In this document: positions 28,601 through 36,992 of the stretch, one piece after another
How the letters are laid out: each line of letters starts with the position of its first letter
How positions within the stretch are numbered: position 1 is the stretch's first letter
From: Candidatus Marinarcus aquaticus
GTDB taxonomy: Bacteria > Campylobacterota > Campylobacteria > Campylobacterales > Arcobacteraceae
Direction of reading: 5' to 3'
Length of the DNA: 64,000 bases
NCBI RefSeq assembly: GCF_004116335.1
Contig: NZ_PDKN01000008.1
Location: forward strand, 1-64,000
The notes under the pieces: model-generated
What the model was told of the DNA's origin: nothing
What the model saw: the letters and a program-made list of their open reading frames with translations, nothing else
Database searches by the model: none
Translations under genes and position numbers: made by a program

Positions 28601-28761
28601 TATAAGGCACAAGTAATTACATCTAGGATTGTACTTTTCCCTGCTCCTGTTGGTCCTGTTATGGCAAAAAGAGATTCATCATGCAAAAACTCTTGGAAGT
28701 CTATGCTAAACTCACCTTTTAGGGAGTTTATATTTTGTAGTCTTACTTTTAGTATCTTCAT
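25635..28761 (-). pseudogene. sbcC: sbcC, SMC-like nuclease subunit, frameshifted
   Basis: The first 817 codons (from 28761) encode an SbcC protein: Walker A ITGPTGAGKSTILDVI near residues 33-48, the Q-loop region, two long coiled coils and a zinc-hook CFLCGSKEHP (CxxC) in the middle. The frame then stops after EKEINPTR at 26308. Translation resumes in another frame (LQDDINKELQNLQ) and runs to 25635 with signature LSGGESFIVSLSLALGLSSL, Walker B SLFLDEGFGTLD and the H-loop. One extra base near 26315-26322 (in AACCCTACA) explains the break. With sbcD also broken, this is probably a decayed gene, though a sequencing error cannot be excluded for this single-base change. Confidence 0.85.
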
Positions 28762-29272
28762 TAGACCTGCTCACTTTTTGGCTCTTCATGAAGATTTGAG
28801 ACTACTTCATTAAAAGTTTGTGATAACTGCTCTTTAAACTCACTGTTTTCTATCTCTTCTAAGTCTAATCTTTTTTCAAAAACCTCTTGAACACTTAGTT
28901 CATCTAAACTTATAGCTTTTAACTCTTTTGCTCTTAGTTGCTTTTCACTTTTTTCTATTTTAACTGCTAGGATTGTTAGCTCAAGTTTTGTGGCTAATTC
29001 TCTTATCTCTGTATTTGCAAACATTGGGTTGTCATCTTTGTATTTAAACTATTTACTTGTGATAGTTGTTTCAAAAAGTTATAATATATTTCAAGTGCAT
29101 AGTTTGGTGGAGTTCCTGTATCAAAGATATCTCCTGATACAAGTAATACGTCTATATTATTTTCTTTTATTGTTTCTAAAAGCCAAGATAAAAAAGCTTC
29201 ATGCTCTTCAATTCTGCTTTTTCCCATAAAGTTTTGACCTAAGTGCCAGTCAGAAGTGTGTAAAAATTTCAA
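28761..29272 (-). pseudogene. sbcD: sbcD, exonuclease subunit, internal deletion and frameshift
   Basis: The N-terminal 80 codons carry the Mre11-type phosphoesterase start (HTSDWHLGQ, VLLVSGDIFDTG). After NSLNTK the frame shifts and is followed at once by what looks like the SbcD C-terminus (NPMFANTEIRELATKL to SEQV). About 200 codons including the GNHD and later histidine motifs are missing compared with the usual length near 380-400 residues, so the metal site cannot form. The remnant C-terminal frame ends at the sbcC start codon, as in an intact sbcDC operon. The deletion is too large to be a read error. Confidence 0.85.
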
Positions 29273-29409
29273 ATGATTCCTAAAATATATTAATAACTGT
29301 AATAATTATAACAAATAACTGTTACAAAAAAGTGTAAATCTTCTTTTTTTAGGAGGAGGGTGTTCAAAAAGAAACACTCTTTATATATATAATTATTTAA
29401 CTAACGGTG
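29273..29409. other. Intergenic, right edge of the disturbed region
   Basis: No gene seen. A hairpin GAGGGTGTT / AACACTCTT (about 29353-29381, two G-T pairs, loop CAAAAAG region) lies here without a clean T-run on the minus strand. Confidence 0.3.
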
Positions 29410-29613
29410 TTAGAAGAGTTTTTTGATGTCGTGTATAGTATAAGATTTGTTTAAATAAGCAAACAGTAATCCAAAACATAACAGTATACCACCCATAGCA
29501 ATAGCATTATTGTCATTGACAGTAAATAGTATTGTAGCAGGTAGTATGAGTAATATAAAAAAGATAATGTAGTCTTTATACTTTGTCATTAATTGTTTGC
29601 TCTTCACTTTCAA
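29410..29613 (-). CDS. Small two-helix membrane protein, hypothetical
   Basis: 67 residues: a basic N-terminus (KVKSKQLMTKYKDY), two hydrophobic helices (about 16-32 and 37-53) and a short basic tail. No family recognised. It stands alone downstream of the MCP gene on the same strand, with about 120 bases between. Confidence 0.45.
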   Translation of the reverse strand: MKVKSKQLMTKYKDYIIFFILLILPATILFTVNDNNAIAMGGILLCFGLLFAYLNKSYTIHDIKKLF

Positions 29614-29736
29614 TTTAATCTCATTTTTTTATGGATAAGACATTAAATATAAACAACAATTACTCTTAAATTGAACTTTTAATGTTATATAGTACAATTT
29701 ATTTTGATATAAATATTTCTAACCATGGTTAGACTT

Positions 29737-31146
29737 TTATGCACATCGGCTACAAGAAATTGTATCTTTATTTTCAAACTCTTTTTCATTGGCTTTATCT
29801 ACAATAGTATTTGCGATATTTGATGTGTTTGTTGCTATGATATGAGCTTGTGAAGAGACTTCAGAGTTTGTATGTACTTGTTGTTCTAAAATAGACATGG
29901 AGTTGTTGATTTGTACTATTCCCTCTTGTTGCTCTTTTGATATGTTTGCTACATTATTAATAATATGAATGGTTTTATCAATATCATGATGAAGACAACT
30001 GTAACCTTCTATCATATCATTGGCAATATCTTTGCCTTGGTCTGCTTTTTCTTTTGCAAATTCAACAATATTTTTTATCTCTTTGGCTGCTTGAGTACTT
30101 CTGTTAGCAAGGTTTCGAACTTCACTTGCAACTACAGCAAAACCTTTTCCTGCTTCACCCGCAGTTGCAGCTTCTACGGCTGCATTGAGTGAAAGAATAT
30201 TGGTTTGAAAAGCAATTTGATCAATAATTGCAATGGCTTCATTGATTTGATTGACTTGGGTTGAGATTTCATCCATAGCGCTCGTTGTTTGAGAAGCGAG
30301 TTTTTTACCTGTATTGGCTGAAGAGATAACAGCATTTGCCAGTGTGGACATCTGATTCATTTGTTGCGTTGTTTGTGATACATTAAAAGTAATCGTTTCA
30401 AGCGCGGTTGATGTATATTGTAAACTTTTTGTCGCTTCATTAGAAGAGAGGTTGAGCTTATCAACATTATCTAAAAGTACTTCAGATGAGTTTTGCAAAT
30501 TAACACCATTTTTTTTATTATCAAGCAACATTTGAGTGATGGCCTCTTTTAATTGATTCACAGAAGATACAATTTGTTCTAAATCACCCTCTTTGATTAA
30601 ACCATCAATACTCAATTGATTTCTGTAGTCATAGTTGGTGTATTCATTTAAAATTTTATTGGTATTTGCAAAATGTTTTTTTGTCTCTAAAATCATCTCA
30701 TTGACACTCTCTTTAAATAATTCTAAAGGCTCATTGGATGTTGAAGCTTCTATGGTCTTAGAATATAAACCTTGCTTTAAATTATTCATTACAGCATTGG
30801 CTTGCATAATAAGAGCTAAATCTTCTTGTTCTTTTTTCAGTAATTGCACTTCTCTTTTATCAATCACTTCTTTAATTTGACTGTATTCATTCGCCATAGA
30901 TGTATTTATTTGTAATGTTGCATTTTTATTGTCCATATTTTTTAAAAACTCAACAAGTTTTTGTGAAAGTTGTTTTCCATTTTTCCTTTCATCCAATTCA
31001 TGAATTATTAATGCTAAAGTGATAATGATTTGAATTGTTTGTGATATTGTATTTGATGAAAATAAAAAAGCATTGATAGGCAATAGTATCATCCCCACAT
31101 AATGCACTATGGTCATTCTAAAATAGAGTGATCTAAAATTAAACAT
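29737..31146 (-). CDS. Methyl-accepting chemotaxis protein without periplasmic ligand domain
   Basis: 469 residues. Two closely spaced membrane helices at the N-terminus (about 10-30 and 33-50) leave only a few residues outside, so there is no periplasmic sensor. A helical region (50-230) leads to the MCP signalling domain with the hairpin tip core [20 protein letters not shown] and [21 protein letters not shown]. The C-terminus ends in CSRCA, a CxxC that could bind metal or respond to redox. It probably signals through CheA/CheW from the cytoplasmic side of the membrane, perhaps sensing energy state. The ligand is unknown. Confidence 0.9.
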   Translation of the reverse strand: MFNFRSLYFRMTIVHYVGMILLPINAFLFSSNTISQTIQIIITLALIIHELDERKNGKQLSQKLVEFLKNMDNKNATLQINTSMANEYSQIKEVIDKREVQLLKKEQEDLALIMQANAVMNNLKQGLYSKTIEASTSNEPLELFKESVNEMILETKKHFANTNKILNEYTNYDYRNQLSIDGLIKEGDLEQIVSSVNQLKEAITQMLLDNKKNGVNLQNSSEVLLDNVDKLNLSSNEATKSLQYTSTALETITFNVSQTTQQMNQMSTLANAVISSANTGKKLASQTTSAMDEISTQVNQINEAIAIIDQIAFQTNILSLNAAVEAATAGEAGKGFAVVASEVRNLANRSTQAAKEIKNIVEFAKEKADQGKDIANDMIEGYSCLHHDIDKTIHIINNVANISKEQQEGIVQINNSMSILEQQVHTNSEVSSQAHIIATNTSNIANTIVDKANEKEFENKDTISCSRCA

Positions 31147-31321
31147 AAAGAATCCTTTGATTAAGATAATGAAAATTTATCACAACAAGGAATAAATTTA
31201 ATTGACAATAATCAATATAGGACTATTTTTATCCTATTTTAGAAAATGAATAAAAAATTGAGTAATATCATGAAAAAAGAGATACAATCAAGCTATACTT
31301 CTCAATTAAAAAAGGAGCACA

Positions 31322-31741
31322 ATGGAATATTTATTTATTAAATTGGTGCATATTTTCTCAGTATTGATTTATGGTGGTTTTTTATTTACAGATAATCTTA
31401 TTTTAATGAGAATGCAAAAAGTTTTATCTAAAGAGAAGTATGAAGAGGTTCGGTCATATTTTAGAGGTTTTACAAGAACAATTGTTCCCGAAGCGTTGGT
31501 CTTAGCAGTAATTTCAGGCGTGTTTTTGTTCCATAATAGTTTTGGCAGTGTAGGAGAGAATGGTTTAACTCATTTCCAATTATTACTTTCTATAAAAGCT
31601 ATTTTGGGTCTGTGGTTAGGACTTAGAGGTGTGTTGCAAGTCTTTTTTGGAATACAACCTTTTATTTTTAAAAGCCATAAATTGCCCTTTATTTTAGTGG
31701 TGGTTATTGTCATTTTGTCTCAAGTAATGTTTTACGTTTGA
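31322..31741 (+). CDS. CopD-like four-helix membrane protein
   Basis: 139 residues with four membrane helices. The first helix has the K-x-x-HI-x-x-V pattern (IKLVHIFSVLIYGG) with a conserved His seen in CopD/DUF2269-like integral membrane proteins that may bind heme or copper. It has AAGGAG-type ribosome binding before the ATG and TATACT about 25 bases upstream. It converges with the nos cluster across a shared hairpin and resembles the protein encoded at 50942-51367. Function is unproven. Confidence 0.6.
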   Translation: MEYLFIKLVHIFSVLIYGGFLFTDNLILMRMQKVLSKEKYEEVRSYFRGFTRTIVPEALVLAVISGVFLFHNSFGSVGENGLTHFQLLLSIKAILGLWLGLRGVLQVFFGIQPFIFKSHKLPFILVVVIVILSQVMFYV

Positions 31742-31746
31742 TGAAT

Positions 31747-31768
31747 AAAAGGGAGTTTTTTCCCTTTT
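31747..31768. terminator. Bidirectional terminator
   Basis: AAAAGGGA pairs with TCCCTTTT (31747-31754 and 31761-31768). The A- and T-rich outer stem supplies T-runs on both strands, so it can end both the CopD-like transcript and the nos transcript. It overlaps the stop codon of the last nos gene. Confidence 0.75.
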
Positions 31769-32258
31769 ATATATCGCCATTGAGTAACTCAATTAAGGCC
31801 TTTTTTACTTCCTTAAAAGAGAAAATACGTTTTCCATTATTATGTTGTGCAAACTCGTTAGCATCATCGTAACTCGCAAATGCGGGTAAATCATCACCTG
31901 ATGGAGATGTTTTATTACTGCCATAGACATAAAACGCACCTTTTGCATTGATGGCTTTGTGTGTTTTATAATCTGTCACAACAATTTCTTTGAGTGTATT
32001 GGTATCATCCACTTTTGTATCTGCCCATTTTTGTGGATCAAAATAAAATTCAAACATTGATTTTGGGCTAACAAAGTAAAACTCTTTGGATTCTTTGGTT
32101 ACAACTTTAGCAACCCAACTTGGATGTTTATACACAAGCATATGTCTTACCAAACTTTTTGTCTCTTTGTTAAACTCTAACGAATAAGCCGATTGTGCAT
32201 TGAGTCCTAAAAGACCAACTGTACACACTAATATAATAATGAGAGCTACTTTTTTCAT
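31767..32258 (-). CDS. NosL-like periplasmic accessory protein, second copy
   Basis: 163 residues with a Sec signal peptide (KKVALIIILVCTVGLLGLNA). The mature part (VRHMLVYKHPSWVAKVV, FYFVSPKSMFEFYFDP, ALIELLNGDI) follows the NosL fold but lacks the Cys-x-x-Cys of NosL, offering Met and His instead. NosL proteins deliver copper to apo-NosZ. It is the last gene of the nos transcript, 10 bases after nosY. It may be a divergent copper chaperone with different affinity. It is not a lipoprotein by sequence. Confidence 0.7.
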   Translation of the reverse strand: MKKVALIIILVCTVGLLGLNAQSAYSLEFNKETKSLVRHMLVYKHPSWVAKVVTKESKEFYFVSPKSMFEFYFDPQKWADTKVDDTNTLKEIVVTDYKTHKAINAKGAFYVYGSNKTSPSGDDLPAFASYDDANEFAQHNNGKRIFSFKEVKKALIELLNGDI

Positions 32259-32268
32259 AACAATCCTT

Positions 32269-33096
32269 TTAAACTAAATCTTTTTTTGCAAATATAATAT
32301 AACCCAAGAAGGCAAAAACCAATCCTAATATAACAGGATATGCGATGGATAACAGTACAAATGTGGTTTGTTTGAATGTGTCTAAAATATAAAAAGCTAC
32401 GGGTCCCATCACTGTTAAAGAGGGATCAAACAAAGAAATTGCGGCAACTCTGAACATTTCCATTGGATTTAAAAGTGCAATGGATATAATCAAAGTCTCA
32501 TCAAATCTGTTTTGCATCATCAATGATATCAAAGCGATATCGATAAAAGCCAATAAAAAAATCCATATAAAAAATGAAAGCCCCAGTGCAATTTCACTGC
32601 TTTTTACAAAGGAAGAGATGAAAAATGCTATCCCTAAAAATGCAGAAGAGAGTGAAAAAAGTAATCCCGTATATAAAATAAAAATATCCCAAGGAATCTC
32701 TGCACCAATAAAGACACCATATATGATTGCCAAAAACATTGCAAAAAATACAGGTAAAAAGACAGTGATAAATCGACCCAATACCTTTCCCCAATAGTAC
32801 TGTTTTAAAGAGATAGGAAAGGAGAGCATGTACTCTAAAATATGAGTATCTCGGTCTCCTGATATTGAACGTACGGTTGTAATAAGTATGAAAATGGGTA
32901 AAATTACAATTGTAACTTGTATATACATAAGTAATAAACGACTTAAACCACTGAACCCCATTACTTGGGATTGCGTGACACCTGCAATAAAAAAGAGTGC
33001 AATCATGCCCCCAAAGACCAAGGTGTAAACTAAAAACCATTTTGCTCTAATAGACTCTTTTAGATCTAAATAGGCAATTAAGAGTAAATTTTTCAT
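32269..33096 (-). CDS. nosY: NosY, ABC transporter permease of the nitrous oxide reductase maturation system
   Basis: 275 residues with six membrane helices (KEAIRAKWFLVYTLVFGG-type N-terminus, typical ABC-2 family). With ATPase NosF it forms the NosFY transporter that works with periplasmic NosD in Cu-Z site assembly; the exported or energised step is thought to involve sulfur or copper transfer. The block RSISGDRDTHILEYMLSFPIS after helix 2 is characteristic. It lies between the two NosL-type genes. Confidence 0.88.
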   Translation of the reverse strand: MKNLLLIAYLDLKESIRAKWFLVYTLVFGGMIALFFIAGVTQSQVMGFSGLSRLLLMYIQVTIVILPIFILITTVRSISGDRDTHILEYMLSFPISLKQYYWGKVLGRFITVFLPVFFAMFLAIIYGVFIGAEIPWDIFILYTGLLFSLSSAFLGIAFFISSFVKSSEIALGLSFFIWIFLLAFIDIALISLMMQNRFDETLIISIALLNPMEMFRVAAISLFDPSLTVMGPVAFYILDTFKQTTFVLLSIAYPVILGLVFAFLGYIIFAKKDLV

Positions 33097-33142
33097 ATAT
33101 TATTTTCCATAAAGTGTTTCTTTATTTTGTTGAACAAAACAA

Positions 33143-33595
33143 TTACCGACCTCTTGCAAGGATTCGTTTAACCATTTCATTGTAATCAACAACCTCATGT
33201 CCCGACTCGATATCCTCTTTGGTTTTGTGTGCAGAGAAACCATATCCCATGGGTGTTCTTGTTTCTGTCTCATAAAATGCAGTTTTTGCATTGAGCCAAT
33301 CGCCTGTTTCTACATCAGTAATCCAGATGTTTGCACTCTCTTTCCATGCAATGTTTTCTTCTTTAAACCAAAAAATTGCACATCCAATATCATCAAATTT
33401 ATAAACGTGACCATCTTGTTCATTTCTTACTTGAACCGCATGTTTCCTTTCACTGATAACCATTTTACATCTCTCACACATGTCTCTGTCCCAGTGCATT
33501 TCTGCAACATTTTGTGATGTTTCATTTTCTTCACAACCAGAAATAAAAAACAATAATGAAAGTACAAATAGACTTTTTAATAGTATTTTTAACAT
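33143..33595 (-). CDS. nosL: NosL copper chaperone lipoprotein
   Basis: 150 residues. Lipoprotein signal with lipobox FISGC (Cys21). The mature protein has MHWDRDMCERCKMVISERKH, the Met/Cys-rich Cu(I)-binding region of NosL, then YKFDDIGCAIFWF and GYGFSAHK. NosL inserts copper in periplasmic apo-NosZ together with NosDFY. Position between nosF and nosY differs from organisms that have nosL last. It ends 46 bases before nosY. Confidence 0.9.
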   Translation of the reverse strand: MLKILLKSLFVLSLLFFISGCEENETSQNVAEMHWDRDMCERCKMVISERKHAVQVRNEQDGHVYKFDDIGCAIFWFKEENIAWKESANIWITDVETGDWLNAKTAFYETETRTPMGYGFSAHKTKEDIESGHEVVDYNEMVKRILARGR

Positions 33596-33609
33596 ATTAC
33601 ATCCTTATA

Positions 33610-34248
33610 TTAAATTTTTTCATCAGAGATAATCTTCCCTAAATCCATGTATATTTCTCTGTTAACAATATCTTTGATTTCATCCAATCGGTGTGTTACA
33701 AACAGGGAGATTCTCTCTTTTTCATTATCTTTCAATAGTCTATAAAAATCATCTCTTGCTTTGGGATCCAAATTGGCAGTGGGTTCATCATAGATAATAA
33801 TTTCACTGTTTTTGGCCAAACTGATTGCAATTAACATCTTTTGTTTCATCCCACCAGAGAGTTTAAAAAAAGATTTGTTTAAATTGGCATTGATGTCCAA
33901 TTTCATCTCATTTGCATAGTGCATGATCTCTTCAATATTCACATTTGAACTGGCGTGAATATATTTCATTAACTCATTCAAACTCAGTTTAATAGGCGGA
34001 GGTAGTTGAGGCACAAATGCAATGGAGTCTAAAACCTTTGTTCTGTTTTTTATAGGATCAAGCCCGTTGATATGAACTGATCCTGAACTTGGATGATAGT
34101 AGCCCATAATTGAGCGTATCAGTGTTGTTTTACCTGCTCCATTGGGACCCATTAATGCCGTATAATCATTTTTTTTAATTTGAGTTGTTACATTATCTAA
34201 AGAGATGTGAGAACCAAACTGTTTTGTTAAATTTTGAATATCAATCAT
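33610..34248 (-). CDS. nosF: NosF, ABC transporter ATPase for NosZ maturation
   Basis: 212 residues, a compact ABC ATPase. Walker A GPNGAGKTTLIRSIMG, Q-loop FVPQLPP, signature LSGGMKQKMLIAISLA, Walker B EIIIYDEPTANLDP and the H-loop VTHRLDEI are all present. It pairs with NosY. It starts directly after nosH and shares the polycistronic transcript. Confidence 0.92.
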   Translation of the reverse strand: MIDIQNLTKQFGSHISLDNVTTQIKKNDYTALMGPNGAGKTTLIRSIMGYYHPSSGSVHINGLDPIKNRTKVLDSIAFVPQLPPPIKLSLNELMKYIHASSNVNIEEIMHYANEMKLDINANLNKSFFKLSGGMKQKMLIAISLAKNSEIIIYDEPTANLDPKARDDFYRLLKDNEKERISLFVTHRLDEIKDIVNREIYMDLGKIISDEKI

Positions 34249-34249
34249 T

Positions 34250-35155
34250 TTATATCAACCCTTTTAATCTGAAGTCAAATTTTAAAGCATCAGAGTGACA
34301 TACATCTATACATCGTCCGCATAGCGTACAGTCTGCACCTGTGACATACTGTTTTTTAATCCCTTTCTCTTTTCTTTGTTCATCATATTTTGCTTTGGTC
34401 AGTTCTAAGACTTGATTCTCAAAACAGACATCATGACACACCATACAGTGATCACAATTGTCATTCCATTCAACTCTTAATCCACTTATTTTTCCTATAT
34501 AACCATACGTTGTTCCAATAGGACAAATATAGGTACACCAAGCACGTCTTGAATAAAAAACTTCAATTAAAAATATGATTAAAACCCATGAAAGAGCTAA
34601 ACTCCAACCATAGGCAATAAAACGACTCAGAATTCCCACAACATTAAAAGTTTCAAATACCAAATAACCACTTGTAAATGCCATAATCATAAACATTATC
34701 CAAAAAATATGTCGAACTCTGTGGTCAAATCTTCTCTCTTTGATTATTTTTTTGTGCACCAAAGTATTGTGGATTTTTTCACCAATTTCACTCAATAATC
34801 CATACGGACAGACCCAAGCACAATAGCTTCTTCCTCCTATCAGTAAATAAAAGAACAAGATGGTTGTTGTTCCAATAATGATATTTACTGGCATATGGTA
34901 AGTGGCAAGGTACATTTGAATGGTTGTGAATGGATCAATTAAGTGAAAACCTAAGAATCTAGAACCATTCAAAGTTCCTTCTAATGTTTGAATATCAATT
35001 GCAAACGATAAAAAGAATAAAAGGTGAATTGAAATGATCACAATCCATCGTTTCATTCTGTATGAAAATTTTGTTTTTCCATCTTTGGTTTTATCAAAAA
35101 ATGTCGATATAAAACTTGATTTGTTTATTGTCTCTTTGTTATTCCATTTGTCCAT
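34250..35155 (-). CDS. nosH: NosH, polyferredoxin membrane protein (NapH-like)
   Basis: 301 residues with about four or five membrane helices. Two cytoplasm-facing cysteine motifs CAWVCPYG and CTYICPIG and two C-terminal 4Fe-4S clusters (CDHCMVCHDVC, CTLCGRCIDVCH) match NapH/NosH. In the Wolinella model NosH oxidises menaquinol and passes electrons to NosG and then to NosC cytochromes. The cluster lacks nosR, as expected for clade II systems. Confidence 0.9.
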   Translation of the reverse strand: MDKWNNKETINKSSFISTFFDKTKDGKTKFSYRMKRWIVIISIHLLFFLSFAIDIQTLEGTLNGSRFLGFHLIDPFTTIQMYLATYHMPVNIIIGTTTILFFYLLIGGRSYCAWVCPYGLLSEIGEKIHNTLVHKKIIKERRFDHRVRHIFWIMFMIMAFTSGYLVFETFNVVGILSRFIAYGWSLALSWVLIIFLIEVFYSRRAWCTYICPIGTTYGYIGKISGLRVEWNDNCDHCMVCHDVCFENQVLELTKAKYDEQRKEKGIKKQYVTGADCTLCGRCIDVCHSDALKFDFRLKGLI

Positions 35156-35166
35156 TTTATATCTCC

Positions 35167-35652
35167 TTATTTTAAAGCATCTTGACGTGCTTTAAATTCT
35201 GAAATCTCTTTTGCAAACTCTTTTAACTCCTCTTGTGAAAGATTCATTAACAAGCCTTTCATAATGAGATTCTCTTTTCTTCCTGCTTTAAAATCATTTA
35301 GTTTCTTTAACAGTGTCTCTTCACTTTGGCCAATAATAGCTGGTCCCATTAATTTTTTACCATTTTGGGTACCTGAACCATCAACGCCATGACATGAAGC
35401 ACATTTTTTTCTATAGCTGTTACTTACTTCAAAAGAAGAGGTATTTCCTGCTTTATCTCTTAAAGCTTTTAATTTTTCTTGACCAATATCTTTCTCTTTG
35501 ATCGGTTCAATTTTTGCTTTTTGTTCCAGTGTTTTTAAATCTTCAATAATATGTCCTGCTTTACCTCCTTGGTATGCGGGACCTTTTAAAAACGTATAAA
35601 TCATTAATCCTAAAACAACAACAGTTGCTATGAGCGCTATTGTTCTTTTCAT
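35167..35652 (-). CDS. nosC2: NosC2, membrane-anchored monoheme cytochrome c
   Basis: 161 residues. One N-terminal membrane anchor (about 3-20) and one heme motif CASCHG near residue 84 in a class I cytochrome c fold, with Met residues in the C-terminal half (LIMKGLLMNLSQEELKEFAKE) as possible axial ligand. It should carry electrons in the periplasm toward NosZ. Overlaps nosC1 by 4 bases. Confidence 0.88.
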   Translation of the reverse strand: MKRTIALIATVVVLGLMIYTFLKGPAYQGGKAGHIIEDLKTLEQKAKIEPIKEKDIGQEKLKALRDKAGNTSSFEVSNSYRKKCASCHGVDGSGTQNGKKLMGPAIIGQSEETLLKKLNDFKAGRKENLIMKGLLMNLSQEELKEFAKEISEFKARQDALK

Positions 35653-36242
35653 TTTAGATCCTTGATTTGTTGATTAAACTCATAGATTTCGGTTGCAATT
35701 CTTTGTATCTCTTCTTTCGTCATTTGATTCACTAAGTCAGTCATTAAAACATTGGCATCTTTGTTGTTTCTAAATTTCATGATACTTTCATAAATAAAAG
35801 TATCATCTTTACCCAACAGTGAAGGACCAATTACACCGTTGGCATAATCATTATGACAAGCTGAACATTTCACAATAAACTCTTTACTGAGCCGTTTGAC
35901 CAACATTGAAATTTTCACCTCTTCATAAGGACTTCTTACATGCATGTTTGCATCAATTGAATTTCGAGGTTTGACTCGAATGGCAGCATCTTTATTGGCA
36001 GGTTTTGCATTGGGGTCATATTCACTTTTAATTCCGTAGTTAAAATAGTAGGTTTCATTCTCTTTTGATTTTTCATTTTTTAAAGCAACTTTGATCTCTT
36101 TTGTATTTGAGCTCTCTTCAACTTCTATTTTAAGTGGTTCTTGTGTTTGTATCATTTTTGCATTTGTTTTTTCATCTTTTTTTTCACCACAACCTGAAAT
36201 CAGTAAAATAACTGCCAGAGGGAATAAAATATTTTTAATCAT
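35649..36242 (-). CDS. nosC1: NosC1, monoheme cytochrome c lipoprotein
   Basis: 197 residues. The lipobox LLISGC near residue 18 predicts a lipoprotein. A charged linker is followed by a cytochrome c domain with CSACH near residue 123 and the C-terminal LMTDLVNQMTKEEIQRIATEIYEF helix that resembles NosC2. The two cytochromes probably act as the electron link between the NosGH module and NosZ. It overlaps nosG by 4 bases. Confidence 0.87.
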   Translation of the reverse strand: MIKNILFPLAVILLISGCGEKKDEKTNAKMIQTQEPLKIEVEESSNTKEIKVALKNEKSKENETYYFNYGIKSEYDPNAKPANKDAAIRVKPRNSIDANMHVRSPYEEVKISMLVKRLSKEFIVKCSACHNDYANGVIGPSLLGKDDTFIYESIMKFRNNKDANVLMTDLVNQMTKEEIQRIATEIYEFNQQIKDLK

Positions 36243-36982
36243 GAGTTGCTTCCTTTTATATAGTAATCGTCATATGACATTCTTGGTTTTATTACAATGG
36301 CAGCTTCATTAGCAGGGCATAACTCTTCACAAGCACCACATCCAATACATCCATCATATACTTCGGGTTTTTTCCCTTCCCCATCACCAATCATTGAAAT
36401 AGCACTTAAAGGGTTTGGAATAGGGCACATGTCTGCACAAATGGTGCACTGTTTTCCTTCAAATTCATCAAGCTTGTTAAGCAAATCTATTTCAAGTTGA
36501 GTGACATTATTTTGGTTATTGGTAAAATCATGAACTCTTTTACTGTGCCCTTTGGGTACGGGTGTATTCGTTCTTGCCAGACATCGGTCTGGAAACTCTA
36601 AGACGGCAATCCCCATTTTTATATCTTCGGGTTTTTCAGTTTTATGATCAAGTGCCCCACTTGGACAGGCTAAAACACAAGGAACCGCAGTACAGGAGTA
36701 ACATCCTCTTTCTCTTGCATCAATATAAGGCGTACCAATACCATGCCCTTTGGCCATATCAGAAAGTTTAATCGAATGATACGGACAGACTTGTAAACAT
36801 TGACCACATTTGATGCATAAAGCTAAAAACTCATTCTCTTTTACTGCACCAGGTGGTCTTAATCTCATCTCGGCTTGCAAGGCATAAGGACTTATTACCA
36901 TTCCTGCTCCAAGTGTTAATCCCAAGATTCCCAATGTTGAGAATTTTAAAAACTGTCTTCGGTCTTCTTTTATATTTGCCAT
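36239..36982 (-). CDS. nosG: NosG, periplasmic ferredoxin-type protein (NapG-like)
   Basis: 247 residues from ATG at 36982 (AAGGA 9 bases upstream; a longer frame uses TTG at 36988). The signal DRRQFLKFSTLG is of the twin-arginine type, so it is exported folded with its clusters. Four 4Fe-4S motifs: CIKCGQCLQVCP, CYSCTAVPCVLACP, CTICADMCP and CIGCGACEELCP. With NosH it forms a quinol-oxidising module. Confidence 0.92.
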   Translation of the reverse strand: MANIKEDRRQFLKFSTLGILGLTLGAGMVISPYALQAEMRLRPPGAVKENEFLALCIKCGQCLQVCPYHSIKLSDMAKGHGIGTPYIDARERGCYSCTAVPCVLACPSGALDHKTEKPEDIKMGIAVLEFPDRCLARTNTPVPKGHSKRVHDFTNNQNNVTQLEIDLLNKLDEFEGKQCTICADMCPIPNPLSAISMIGDGEGKKPEVYDGCIGCGACEELCPANEAAIVIKPRMSYDDYYIKGSNS

Positions 36983-36992
36983 TATCAAATCC

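Noticed and set aside
29353-29381. Terminator after the small membrane ORF
   Set aside because: The hairpin contains two G-T pairs and is not followed by a T-run on the relevant strand.
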